Assembly (NCBI GenBank): GCA_029259745.1
Contig: JAJDEO010000050.1
Span: forward strand, 1-64,000
Length of the DNA stretch: 64,000 bases
Direction: 5' to 3'
DNA from: Planctomycetota bacterium
GTDB taxonomy: Bacteria > Planctomycetota > B15-G4
Under the pieces are notes generated by a model that was not told where the DNA came from, did no database searches, and was given only the letters and a program-made list of their open reading frames with translations. The position numbers were made by a program, and so were the translations under genes. Numbering within the stretch: the stretch's first letter is position 1; every line of letters begins with the position of its first letter. This document shows positions 35,822 to 52,213 of this stretch, one piece after another.

Positions 35822-35948
35822 CCAGGACTCCAGGGCCGCAGGTTCAGTTTGCGGCTTGCGTACAGAAGCGCAGCATTCCAGCAACATCCGTCGTTGCCGT
35901 CAAGTGCAGAGGGCATCCAGCAGGCGGATACCCAGCAAAAGTCTTCGA

Positions 35949-35978
35949 CCGGGGCGCACGTCGCGGCGCGCGCCCCGG
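35949..35978 (-). terminator. Terminator-like hairpin between rpoC and rpsL
   Basis: CCGGGGCGC and GCGCCCCGG form a perfect 9-bp GC stem with a 12-nt loop 10 nt after the rpoC stop in the transcribed direction; TTTT occurs 9 nt farther on. It is plausibly a partial terminator separating rpoBC from the str segment. The 166-nt gap has no gene. Confidence 0.5.
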
Positions 35979-35987
35979 CCTTCTTGA

Positions 35988-40112
<4,125 letters not shown>

Positions 40113-40146
40113 GCGTGTGGTCTCCGGCTGAGGTTCGAGTTCCGCC

Positions 40147-43821
<3,675 letters not shown>

Positions 43822-43875
43822 ACGTTGAGATCACCCACGGCGACGTCGACAAGTCGACGCCTGACATACGACGGA

Positions 43876-43915
43876 CTCCATCCGCGAACGCAACCGGTGC
43901 GCAACGCGGATGGAG
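43876..43915 (-). terminator. Attenuator or processing hairpin between rplL and rpoB
   Basis: CTCCATCCGCG and CGCGGATGGAG form a perfect 11-bp stem; the 18-nt loop contains an inner 4-bp stem (CGCA/TGCG). E. coli has an attenuator and an RNase III site in the same interval, so equivalent tuning of rpoBC against the L12 operon is likely. No T-tract. Confidence 0.6.
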
Positions 43916-43944
43916 CGAGGAAGAGCATGAAGACGGGAAAGACC

Positions 43945-44352
43945 CTACTTGACCTCGACGGTCGCTCCGGCTTCCTCGAGCTCGGCCTTGAGCTTGTCGG
44001 CCTCGTCCTTGGAAACGCCTTCCTTGACGGCCTTCGGCGCGCCTTCGACGAGATCCTTGGCTTCCTTGAGACCCAAGCCCGTGATGCCACGGACGGCCTT
44101 GATGACCTGGATCTTCTTCTGGCCGACTTCGGTGAGAACGACGTCGAACGCCGTCTTCTCTTCGGCAGCGTCGCCGCCGCCTGCACCCGGAGCAGCGGCC
44201 ATCATCATACCGCCGCCTGCGGCGGGCTCGATGCCGTGCTCATCCTTAAGGTAATCGGACAGCTTCTGTGCATCGAGAAGCGTAAGACCGACGATCTGGT
44301 CGCCGAGCGTCTTGAGGTTCTCGGGGACTTCGGTGGTGGCCGTATCGGACAT
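43945..44352 (-). CDS. rplL: 50S ribosomal protein L7/L12
   Basis: Multimeric stalk protein recruiting translation GTPases, 135 aa. An N-terminal dimerisation helix region (LKTLGDQIVGLTLLDAQKLSDYLKDEHG), a Gly/Ala/Met-rich hinge (about 46-62) and a C-terminal domain with KKIQVIKAVRGITGLGLKEAKDLVEGAPK. Lies 39 nt after rplJ. Confidence 0.98.
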   Translation of the reverse strand: MSDTATTEVPENLKTLGDQIVGLTLLDAQKLSDYLKDEHGIEPAAGGGMMMAAAPGAGGGDAAEEKTAFDVVLTEVGQKKIQVIKAVRGITGLGLKEAKDLVEGAPKAVKEGVSKDEADKLKAELEEAGATVEVK

Positions 44353-44391
44353 GACTGGTGACCTCGTAAAAAAGTGTGAAGGGCGGCAGGC

Positions 44392-44937
44392 TCAGCCGGC
44401 CTTCTCTTGGTTTTCGATGTGAGTTTTGATTTGGCTGGCGAGCTTGCCGCCGACCGACGTGAGCTGAGCAGCGAGCTTGCGACCCGGGGCGAGGATCTGA
44501 GCCACGATCGTGGCCTGCAGCTCCGCCTTACCCGGCATCTTCTCGAGCACAGCGGCCTCGGACTCGCCGAGGACTCTGTGCTCCATGATCCCGCCCTTGA
44601 TGGTCGGGAGCTCAGCTTTGTTTTCCTTGCGCCACTTCGTGACGACCTTCGCCGCCATGATGGCGGCGCCGTCCACACCCTCGCCCTTGGCGAGGATCAT
44701 GGCCGACGGACCAGCAAGCACCGCCGACGCACCGTCGAAGCCGTGCTGGCCCAGAATGCGCGCGACAAGAGAGTTCTTGACCACACGCATTTCGAGATCG
44801 GCCTCGCGCAGCTTGCTGCGCAGGTCGTTGACGTCCTCGACACTCATGCCGACGGGCTGGACGACCAGCGCATCGAGCTCTTCAGTGAAGACGCTCTCGT
44901 ATTCGGCGTGGATCGCCTCGTTCAGAATGTTCGGCAT
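44392..44937 (-). CDS. rplJ: 50S ribosomal protein L10
   Basis: Stalk scaffold holding L12 dimers and autogenous repressor in E. coli, 181 aa. LVVQPVGMSVEDVNDLRSKLREADLEMRVVKNSLVARI is typical, and the C-terminal L12-binding helix reads KLAAQLTSVGGKLASQIKTHIENQEK. 15 nt after rplA. Confidence 0.96.
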   Translation of the reverse strand: MPNILNEAIHAEYESVFTEELDALVVQPVGMSVEDVNDLRSKLREADLEMRVVKNSLVARILGQHGFDGASAVLAGPSAMILAKGEGVDGAAIMAAKVVTKWRKENKAELPTIKGGIMEHRVLGESEAAVLEKMPGKAELQATIVAQILAPGRKLAAQLTSVGGKLASQIKTHIENQEKAG

Positions 44938-44952
44938 GGGATGTTCTCGCGG

Positions 44953-45642
44953 TCAGGACGCGGGGTCGACCTGAACGGCCGGCCCCATCGTCGTCGAGAG
45001 ATAGACGTTCTTGAGATACGTGCCGCGGGACGTCGCCGGCTTCATGGCGTTGATCGCAGCGACGAACGCGCGGGTGTTCTCCGCGAGCTTGCCCGCATCG
45101 AACGAACGCTTACCGACAGGTGCGTGGACGGTACCGCCTGCGTCGGCGCGGAACTCGACCTTACCTGCGACGAACTCGCGCACGGCCGTTTCGACGTCCG
45201 CCGTGACAGTCCCCGACTTCGGGCTCGGCATCTTGCCTTGCGGGCCGAGCACCTTACCGAGACGACCGACCTGGCCCATCATGTCCGGCGCGGCGATGAC
45301 GACATCGAAGTCGGTCCAACCGTCCTGCACCTTCTTGACGAGTTCATCGTCCCCCGCTTCCATCGCGCCGGCGGCCGTCGCGGCCTCCTGCTTGGTGGGA
45401 TCCTTGACGAAGCAGATCACGCGCACCGAACGTCCCGTGCCATGCGGCAGGGAGACGGCGCCGCGCACGGCTTGGTCGGACTTCTTGGGGTCGATGCCGA
45501 GGTTGATCGCGATGTCGACGGTCTCGTCGAACTTCACGGGCTCACTGCCGAGAAGCTGGGTCACCCCGGCTTCGAGAGCAGTGACCTCGTGGGCGTCGAA
45601 GGCCTCGCGGTTCTTGCGGCTGCGCTTGCTTTTCTTGGTCAT
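44953..45642 (-). CDS. rplA: 50S ribosomal protein L1
   Basis: L1-stalk protein and rplKA repressor in E. coli, 229 aa. FDETVDIAINLGIDPKKSDQAVRGAVSLPHGTG, the second domain with VIAAPDMMGQVGRLGKVLGPQGKMPSPKSGTVT, then KVEFRADAGGTVHAPVGKRSF. 17 nt after rplK. Confidence 0.98.
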   Translation of the reverse strand: MTKKSKRSRKNREAFDAHEVTALEAGVTQLLGSEPVKFDETVDIAINLGIDPKKSDQAVRGAVSLPHGTGRSVRVICFVKDPTKQEAATAAGAMEAGDDELVKKVQDGWTDFDVVIAAPDMMGQVGRLGKVLGPQGKMPSPKSGTVTADVETAVREFVAGKVEFRADAGGTVHAPVGKRSFDAGKLAENTRAFVAAINAMKPATSRGTYLKNVYLSTTMGPAVQVDPAS

Positions 45643-45659
45643 GGCTGTGTCCGTCTTCG

Positions 45660-46079
45660 TCAGGCGACGATGGCGATGCCCATCGAACGTGCTGTGCCTT
45701 CGATCATGCGGCAGGCAGCGTCGAGGGAACCGGCGTTGAGGTCGGGCATCTTCGAGGTCGCGATCTCTTCGACCTGGCTACGGGTGACCGTGCCGACCTG
45801 CTCCATGTCCGCACACCCCTTGACGATGCCCGCAGCGCGCTTGAGCAGCACGGCAGCCGGGGGCGTCTTCAGGATGAAGCTGAAAGAGCGATCCGCGTAG
45901 ACCGAGATCTCGACCGGAATGATCAGACCCTGCTGGTCACGCGTCCGGTCGTTGTAGTCCTTGACGAACTGACCGAGGTTGACGCCGTGCTGACCCAGAG
46001 CAGGACCGACCGGCGGTGCCGGCGTGGCCTGCCCAGCGGGCAGCTGCAACTTGATGGTGCCAATGACTTCCTTGGCCAT
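45660..46079 (-). CDS. rplK: 50S ribosomal protein L11
   Basis: GTPase-centre protein needed for RelA sensing, 139 aa. IKLQLPAGQATPAPPVGPALGQHGVNLGQFVKDYND and the C-terminal rRNA-binding domain VGTVTRSQVEEIATSKMPDLNAGSLDAACRMIEGTARSMG. 25 nt after nusG. Confidence 0.98.
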   Translation of the reverse strand: MAKEVIGTIKLQLPAGQATPAPPVGPALGQHGVNLGQFVKDYNDRTRDQQGLIIPVEISVYADRSFSFILKTPPAAVLLKRAAGIVKGCADMEQVGTVTRSQVEEIATSKMPDLNAGSLDAACRMIEGTARSMGIAIVA

Positions 46080-46104
46080 GATTCAGATCCCGGGTGGAGC
46101 GGCC

Positions 46105-46680
46105 TCAGGCCTGCTCCACCTGCCAGTACTCCAGTTCGACGGGTGTCTCGCGGCCGAAGATCGTGACGATCACGCGCACGAGACCCTTTTCGTTGTTCAC
46201 TTCATCAACGACGCCGTCGTAGGACTCAAACGGGCCTTCGTTGATCTTGACGCGGTCACCGAGCTTGAACGAAATCTCGAGCGCCGGTCCTTCTTCCGTG
46301 GCCTGACGCATGCCCATGAGGATGCGCTCGACCTCGTGGTCGTCCATCGGCACGGGCTCATCGCGCGTGCCGCCCACGAAGTCGCCGATGCCGGCCGTCT
46401 CGCGGATGAGGAACCATGTCTGTTCGGGGATGTGCCCCTCTTCATCCACGGCCATCTCGACCATGAGATAACCGGGGTACAGCTTGCGGTGGACGACGCG
46501 CTTCTTGCCGTTCTTGATCTCGGAGATCGTCTCGGTCGGAACGAGCACGTTCGGGACGCTCTCTTCGAGATCGGCGTTGCGCAAGCCCGTGACGAGCTTG
46601 TCGCGCATCTTCTTTTCGAGGTTGCTCGGCACGCGGAGCACGAACCAACGGGTCTGGTGCGGCGTCGTCGATTCGCTCAT
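46105..46680 (-). CDS. nusG: Transcription termination/antitermination factor NusG
   Basis: RNA-polymerase-bound factor linking transcription to Rho or the ribosome, 191 aa. NGN domain: WFVLRVPSNLEKKMRDKL, KRVVHRKLYPGYLMVEM; C-terminal KOW: KLGDRVKINEGPFESYDGVVDEVNNEKGLVRVIVTIFGRETPVELEYWQVE. A roughly 20-residue acidic linker (DDHEVERILMGMRQATEEG) joins them. ATG 46680 overlaps the secE stop (TGATG). Confidence 0.97.
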   Translation of the reverse strand: MSESTTPHQTRWFVLRVPSNLEKKMRDKLVTGLRNADLEESVPNVLVPTETISEIKNGKKRVVHRKLYPGYLMVEMAVDEEGHIPEQTWFLIRETAGIGDFVGGTRDEPVPMDDHEVERILMGMRQATEEGPALEISFKLGDRVKINEGPFESYDGVVDEVNNEKGLVRVIVTIFGRETPVELEYWQVEQA

Positions 46681-47123
46681 CACAGCACCCAGTTGATCAT
46701 GAAGCCGTTGAGGACGAAGTCCATCGCGGCCAGCATGAAGGTGAAGAAGAGCATCACGACGAAGACGACCATCGAGACGTTGAACGTCTCACCCCAGGTC
46801 GGCCAGTGACACTTGCGCATCTCGGTCTCGGTCTCGATCAACATGTCGGCCGACTTCGGCGTGTTCAGCAGCCGGTGGATCAACATGATCGAGCCGACGC
46901 CGACAACGACGGCGATCAAGAACGCCGGCGTGATCGGGAAGCCGAGCACAGGCACGTTGCCGCCCAGCAGATCGTTGCTCAGGAACGTCGGCGACGTGTC
47001 GTCGCTGCGCATCGACAGCAGGAAGTAGTACAGGGTGTACGCACCGTATGCAGCGAGCGCCCCCAGCATGAGGAAGCTGGAGGTGCGTGCGTAGGTTCCC
47101 TGATCCGGCTTGTACTTGGGCAT
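46680..47123 (-). CDS. secE: Preprotein translocase subunit SecE (three-helix form)
   Basis: A 147-aa translocon clamp protein. Membrane helices at about 13-35, 60-86 and 112-140, with the conserved amphipathic KCHWPTWGETFNVS (usually V.WP....) before the last helix. E. coli SecE also has three helices; many bacteria have one. It precedes nusG, as usual, and rpmG (L33), often between tuf and secE, is not present. Confidence 0.95.
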   Translation of the reverse strand: MPKYKPDQGTYARTSSFLMLGALAAYGAYTLYYFLLSMRSDDTSPTFLSNDLLGGNVPVLGFPITPAFLIAVVVGVGSIMLIHRLLNTPKSADMLIETETEMRKCHWPTWGETFNVSMVVFVVMLFFTFMLAAMDFVLNGFMINWVL

Positions 47124-47217
47124 CGTCCTGACCGTGCGACCAAAGGGTGCAGTGACACGCGCTGAAGGCGTGGCTTGCGAGAGGCGCGAGAGCTGCTGCT
47201 GAAGAGAGAAGATGAAA

Positions 47218-47295
47218 TGGCAGGCCAGGAGGGACTCGAACCCCCGACCCTCGGTTTTGGAAACCGATGCTCTAACCAAACTGAGCTACTGGCCT
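47218..47295 (-). tRNA. tRNA-Trp (CCA anticodon)
   Basis: Cloverleaf with acceptor AGGCCAG/CTGGCCT, anticodon loop TTCCAAA in stem TCGGT/ACCGA, T-arm GGGGG-TTCGAGT-CCCTC, discriminator G and an encoded 3' CCA. Lies between tuf and secE, a common position for trpT in many phyla. Confidence 0.97.
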
Positions 47296-47308
47296 CTTGT
47301 CGCTTCTC

Positions 47309-47345
47309 GCTCTTCGAAGCCCCATGACTGCGAACTTCGAAGAGC
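47309..47345 (-). terminator. Hairpin between tuf and tRNA-Trp
   Basis: GCTCTTCGAAG and CTTCGAAGAGC form an 11-bp stem with a 15-nt loop, 13 nt upstream of the tRNA-Trp 5' end and 41 nt past the tuf stop. No T-run follows; a processing site separating mRNA from tRNA is as likely as termination. Confidence 0.55.
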
Positions 47346-47386
47346 AAGACGTCGCGACCGACGTTGCTGCTTGAGCGATACTCGAA

Positions 47387-48595
<1,209 letters not shown>

Positions 48596-48700
48596 CTTTC
48601 TTGATTCCTTGCTAACGAATGACGGAGCTGGCGCCCGCCGTTGGGTCTGAACTGTGAGTTGTGATCGATTGCCCGGAACAGCCTGATCGGCGTCGAGCGA

Positions 48701-48775
48701 TGGAGCTGCTGATGGGATTCGAACCCATGACCTCATCCTTACCAAGGATGTGCTCTACCCCTGAGCCACAGCAGC
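48701..48775 (-). tRNA. tRNA-Thr (GGT anticodon)
   Basis: Acceptor GCTGCTG/CAGCAGC, anticodon stem CATCC/GGATG with loop TTGGTAA, T-arm ATGGG-TTCGAAT-CCCAT, encoded CCA. Directly upstream of tuf, as thrT is in E. coli. Confidence 0.97.
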
Positions 48776-48841
48776 GTCGGTGAAGTTGTCTGTCGTTTGT
48801 CGTCTGCCGATCTTCTCTCGTGGGCGAGCCATCGAGGACGG

Positions 48842-48915
48842 TGGAGCGGGTGATGGGAATCGAACCCACGCGACCAGCTTGGAAGGCTGGGGCTCTACCA
48901 TTGAGCTACACCCGC
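48842..48915 (-). tRNA. tRNA-Gly (TCC anticodon)
   Basis: Acceptor GCGGGTG/CACCCGC, anticodon stem CCAGC/GCTGG with loop CTTCCAA, T-arm GTGGG-TTCGATT-CCCAT, encoded CCA. Third tRNA of the cluster, matching glyT of the E. coli thrU-tyrU-glyT-thrT-tufB order. Confidence 0.97.
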
Positions 48916-49092
48916 TGAGGTGGGCTCCCCCTCTGACCGCTCGCTGGCGTCTCAGGAAAAGGACGTGATGTCGGCCGAGGGAAATCCGATGGGCAGCTGT
49001 CTCAGAGGTTGAGGCGGTACGGGTGTGTGGTTGTGTCGCATCGGAGGTCGTCCGACACGGTCGTGCCTGGCGCTTCAGAGAACTTCAAAAAA

Positions 49093-49177
49093 TGGTGGGG
49101 GAAGTAGGATTCGAACCTACGTAGGCAAAGCCAACGGGTTTACAGCCCGTCCCCATTAACCGCTCGGGCATTCCCCC
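49093..49177 (-). tRNA. tRNA-Tyr (GTA anticodon)
   Basis: Long-variable-arm tRNA: acceptor GGGGGAA/TTCCCCC, anticodon stem ACGGG/CCCGT with loop CTGTAAA, variable arm about TTGGCTTTGCCTAC, T-arm GTAGG-TTCGAAT-CCTAC, encoded CCA. Confidence 0.97.
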
Positions 49178-49290
49178 ATGGAAAAGCTCTGAGGCACCGA
49201 ATTTTGCAAGAACGTGTCGAAAGAGCCCCTCGCCGGTTGCACCGCCTTTCGTTCCGAAACCTGGCTCGCGACGTCGCTGGATCAGTCGTT

Positions 49291-49366
49291 TGGAGCTAGC
49301 GACGGGACTCGAACCCACAACCGCCGGTTTACAAAACCGGAGCTCTACCAGTTGAGCTACGCTAGC
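49291..49366 (-). tRNA. tRNA-Thr (TGT anticodon)
   Basis: First tRNA of the operon. Acceptor GCTAGCG/CGCTAGC, anticodon stem CCGGT/ACCGG with loop TTTGTAA, T-arm GTGGG-TTCGAGT-CCCGT-like, encoded CCA. About 42 nt from the predicted transcription start. Confidence 0.97.
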
Positions 49367-49414
49367 CAGGTCTTCGAAGCGAACGGCAAAATCCGTCCGG
49401 CAAAGAAGGCGGAG

Positions 49415-49443
49415 ATCGTAGCGACGCCCGAAAGGCGAGTCAA
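49415..49443 (-). promoter_or_regulatory. Sigma70-like promoter of the tRNA-tuf operon
   Basis: Minus strand TTGACT (49443-49438), exactly 17 nt, TACGAT (49420-49415), followed by a C/G-containing discriminator (CTCCGCC), the kind linked to stringent control of stable-RNA promoters. It should drive the tRNAs, tuf and possibly everything through rpoBC. Confidence 0.7.
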
Positions 49444-49538
49444 CGGCTCGAGGCCTCTCTTCCGAGGAACATTCTCTCTTCCGGTCGGACGCGGTCCGCC
49501 GCGGGCCGTGGCAGGACCTGACCCGGGTCTCCGCTGAG

Positions 49539-49696
49539 CCTTGCTGGCAAGCCCAAGCGAGGTCTCTGACCGCAGGCGGCCCGGCTCGACCGTTGAGACC
49601 CGAAACGCCGCGCACGCAGCCAGCCCGAACTCGCCAAGCGATCGTCGCGAGAGCCTGACTGTGCCTTTGTGGCAGGCCAGGACGGAGCCTCTGACC
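49539..49696. repeat. Imperfect 33-nt direct repeat upstream of the PLP enzyme gene
   Basis: 49539-49571 and 49664-49696 align over 33 nt, sharing CCTT, TGGCA, GCC and the end TCTGACC. The first copy contains the palindrome CTTGCTGGCAAG (49540-49551). Nothing else was recognised in the 49444-49909 gap; no gene. Confidence 0.45.
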
Positions 49697-49909
49697 CGTA
49701 TTGGTCATGGAGGACCAGAACTGCCGCTCCAACGCCGCCACGCGGACACTGGCGCGGCCGCAGCAGATCGCGGTGAGAAGCCCGGGCTCGCCACGCGCCG
49801 CCGAGTCGAGACTTGGGCTCGCCGCCGACGGCCCCTACCATGGCGCGCCGCCCGCCCGCACCCGCGCGCTCGAGCCCCCATTGTCCTCCCCGCCTCCAAG
49901 GAGCGCGCC

Positions 49910-51064
49910 GTGAAACCCGGAACCAAGGCCATCCACGCCGGCCAGCACCCCGATGCCGGCTTCGGCGCGATCATGACGCCGATCTACTGCACATCGACCT
50001 ACGTGCAGCCCTACCCGGCCGAGGTTCACGACGGCTACGATTACTCGCGCGGCAAGAACCCGACGCGGACGGCGCTGCAGGAGAACCTCGCCGCACTCGA
50101 GGATGGCGCCCACGGGCTAGCCTTCTCGAGCGGGCTGGCCGCGATCCACACGGTCATGCAGACCCTCGCACCCGGTGACCACGTAGTCGGCGGCGGCGAC
50201 CTCTACGGCGGGACGTACCGCCTGTTCAGCAAGGTCATGACGAAGTTCGGCGTCGACTTCACCTTCGTCGACACGACGGATCTCGCCGCGCTCGAGGCCG
50301 CCCTGACCGACAAGACGAAGATCGTCTGGATCGAGACGCCCACCAACCCGCTGCTACGCATCACGGACATCGCCGCCGTCGCCGATCTGACCCACGCCCA
50401 CGGCGCACGCCTCTGTGTCGACAACACCTTCGCCACACCGATGCTCCAGCGCCCGCTCGACCTCGGCGCCGACCTCGTCATGCACAGCGTCACGAAGTAC
50501 CTCGGCGGCCACAGCGACGTGATCATGGGTGCGCTCGTCCTCAACGACGACGCCTGGGCCGAGGAGCTCGAGTTCCTGCAGTTCGCCGTCGGCGCCGTGC
50601 CCGGCCCGATGGACTGCTTCCTCGTCCTGCGTGGCACGAAGACGCTGCACCTACGCATGGAGCGCCACTGCGAGAACGCGCGCGCCATCGCCAAGCACCT
50701 CGACGCCCACGCGGCCGTCGCCAAGGTCATCTACCCGGGCCTGGAGGGCCACGCGGGCCACGCGATCGCGGCTCGTCAGATGGACGACTTCGGCGGCATG
50801 GTGTCGTTCGTGGCCAAGGGCTCCGTCGCGGACGGCATGGACCTCTGCTCGCGCACGAAGGTCTTCGCCCTCGCCGAGAGCCTTGGCGGCGTCGAGTCGC
50901 TGATCGAGCACCCGCCGTCGATGACGCACGCGTCGATCCCGGCCGAGCAGCGTCGCGCCTCGGGGCTCGACGACGGACTCGTCCGCCTGTCGGTCGGCGT
51001 CGAGCACATCGACGATCTCATCGAGGACCTCGACCAGGCCTTGGCGGGCAGCGGCCGCGGCTGA
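49910..51064 (+). CDS. Cystathionine gamma-synthase/lyase-family PLP enzyme
   Basis: A 384-aa fold-type I PLP enzyme of methionine/cysteine transsulfuration. Visible: YDYSRGKNPTR (43-53), SSGLAAI, LYGGTYRLF, DNTFATP, the PLP-lysine motif HSVTKYLGGHSD (Lys196) and C-terminal SLGGVESLIEHPPSMTHASIP and RLSVGVEH. Start is GTG 49910 with AAGGAG 6 nt upstream. Synthase (metB) and lyase (mccB/cth) cannot be told apart by eye, so no symbol is given. Monocistronic, on the plus strand. Confidence 0.92.
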   Translation: MKPGTKAIHAGQHPDAGFGAIMTPIYCTSTYVQPYPAEVHDGYDYSRGKNPTRTALQENLAALEDGAHGLAFSSGLAAIHTVMQTLAPGDHVVGGGDLYGGTYRLFSKVMTKFGVDFTFVDTTDLAALEAALTDKTKIVWIETPTNPLLRITDIAAVADLTHAHGARLCVDNTFATPMLQRPLDLGADLVMHSVTKYLGGHSDVIMGALVLNDDAWAEELEFLQFAVGAVPGPMDCFLVLRGTKTLHLRMERHCENARAIAKHLDAHAAVAKVIYPGLEGHAGHAIAARQMDDFGGMVSFVAKGSVADGMDLCSRTKVFALAESLGGVESLIEHPPSMTHASIPAEQRRASGLDDGLVRLSVGVEHIDDLIEDLDQALAGSGRG

Positions 51065-51174
51065 TCGCTCCGGCGGCGCCCCCGCGCGTCCGGTGCCCGT
51101 GGCGCAGAGCTGCCGCGGCACCGGCGTGTGAAGCCCGGCCTCGCCGGGACGCACTTTCGCGGAGCGACGCTGGG

Positions 51175-51486
51175 TCAGTCGTCGTCGACGGCGCCGTCGG
51201 TGACGCGCTCGCGCATCACGCGCCCGACCTTGAACTTCACGACTTTCTTGGCCGGCACGTCCACCTTCTCGAGTGTTCGCGGGTTCTGCGCTCGGCGCGG
51301 GCGCCGCTCGCGAACCTCGAAGACTCCGAAGTCGCGGAACTCGAGCCGGTTGCCCTGGGCGAGCTCATCGATGATCTCGTCGAGGAACATCTGAAGGATC
51401 GTCTTGGTGACGACCTTCGTCTCACCCGTGCGTTCGGCGATCCGGTTGACGAGGTCCTTCTTCGTCACCGTGATGCCAGACCGCAC
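51175..51486 (-). CDS. HU-family DNA-binding protein
   Basis: Nucleoid protein, 103 aa from GTG 51486 (AGGGA 6 nt upstream). Core: TKKDLVNRIAERTGETKVVTKTILQMFLDEIIDELAQGNRLEFRDFGVFEV, then arm RRPRRAQNPRTLEKVDVPAKKVVKFKVGR with the intercalating-Pro region, and an acidic end (GAVDDD). The start is uncertain: GTG 51468 gives the minimal HU start, and ATG 51558 would add an acidic N-terminal extension. HU and IHF cannot be separated here. Confidence 0.88.
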   Translation of the reverse strand: MRSGITVTKKDLVNRIAERTGETKVVTKTILQMFLDEIIDELAQGNRLEFRDFGVFEVRERRPRRAQNPRTLEKVDVPAKKVVKFKVGRVMRERVTDGAVDDD

Positions 51487-51754
51487 ATCGTGTCCCTCGC
51501 TGCCCTCATCCCCCGCTCCCGCCGGGGACGAGTCCGTCGCCGTGTCCAAGCCAAGCATCTCCGCGTGCGCCAATGGCGTCAGACGAGCTGTGCGCCCCAG
51601 GGCGACCCGCAAGGGACGCGCCTGACCCAGCAACGGCCGCCCGCGTCGCCCATGCAGGCTCGGTCGCACTCGCGACGATCGCCTTGCGAGGCACAGACTA
51701 GCCCCGCCCGAATCCGTGTCAAGTGCTTGCAATGCAAGAGCTTAGGACAGGCCG

Positions 51755-52213
51755 TCACGTTCGCGTCGGGCACTCGTCGGAGTTCAGCACCAAGGTGAAG
51801 GGCCCCTGATTGACGAGCTCGACGCGCATCTCGGCGCCAAAACGCCCGCGCTCGACGCGCACACCGCGGCGCTCGAGCACGCCGATGAAGTGATCGAGCC
51901 GCGGCACGGCGACGGCGGGCTTCGCCGAGGCCGTGAACGATGGCCGGCGGCCCTTGCGCCAGGCCGCCGCAAGCGTGAACTGCGGCACGACGAGCACCGC
52001 GCCGCCGACGTCGCCGAGCGCGAGATTCGTGCGCCCGTCGGCGTCGTCGAAGACGCGCAGGTCGACGACCTTCTCGGCGAGCCAGGTCAGCTCGTCGTCG
52101 GTCTCGTCGTCGACGGAGCAGCAGAGCAGGCAGAGGCCATGCTCGATCGCCCCGACCACCTCGTCACCGACGCGGACGGCCGCGCGCGCGACGCGCTGCA
52201 TCACGACGATCAC
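51755..52213 (-). CDS. dtd: D-aminoacyl-tRNA deacylase Dtd
   Basis: Cytoplasmic proofreading enzyme that removes D-amino acids (and Gly from tRNA-Ala) from tRNA, 152 aa. MIVVMQRVARAAVRV begins it; the two hallmark motifs are present in variant form: SQFTL reads PQFTL, and the Gly-cisPro motif reads NQGPFT (usually NxGPVT). The GTG start overlaps the trpS stop in GTGA, pairing two tRNA-quality genes. Confidence 0.92.
   Translation of the reverse strand: MIVVMQRVARAAVRVGDEVVGAIEHGLCLLCCSVDDETDDELTWLAEKVVDLRVFDDADGRTNLALGDVGGAVLVVPQFTLAAAWRKGRRPSFTASAKPAVAVPRLDHFIGVLERRGVRVERGRFGAEMRVELVNQGPFTLVLNSDECPTRT

Noticed and set aside
47124..47217. Search for rpmG (L33) between tRNA-Trp and secE
   Set aside because: The gap is only 94 nt, too short for L33, with no matching frame.
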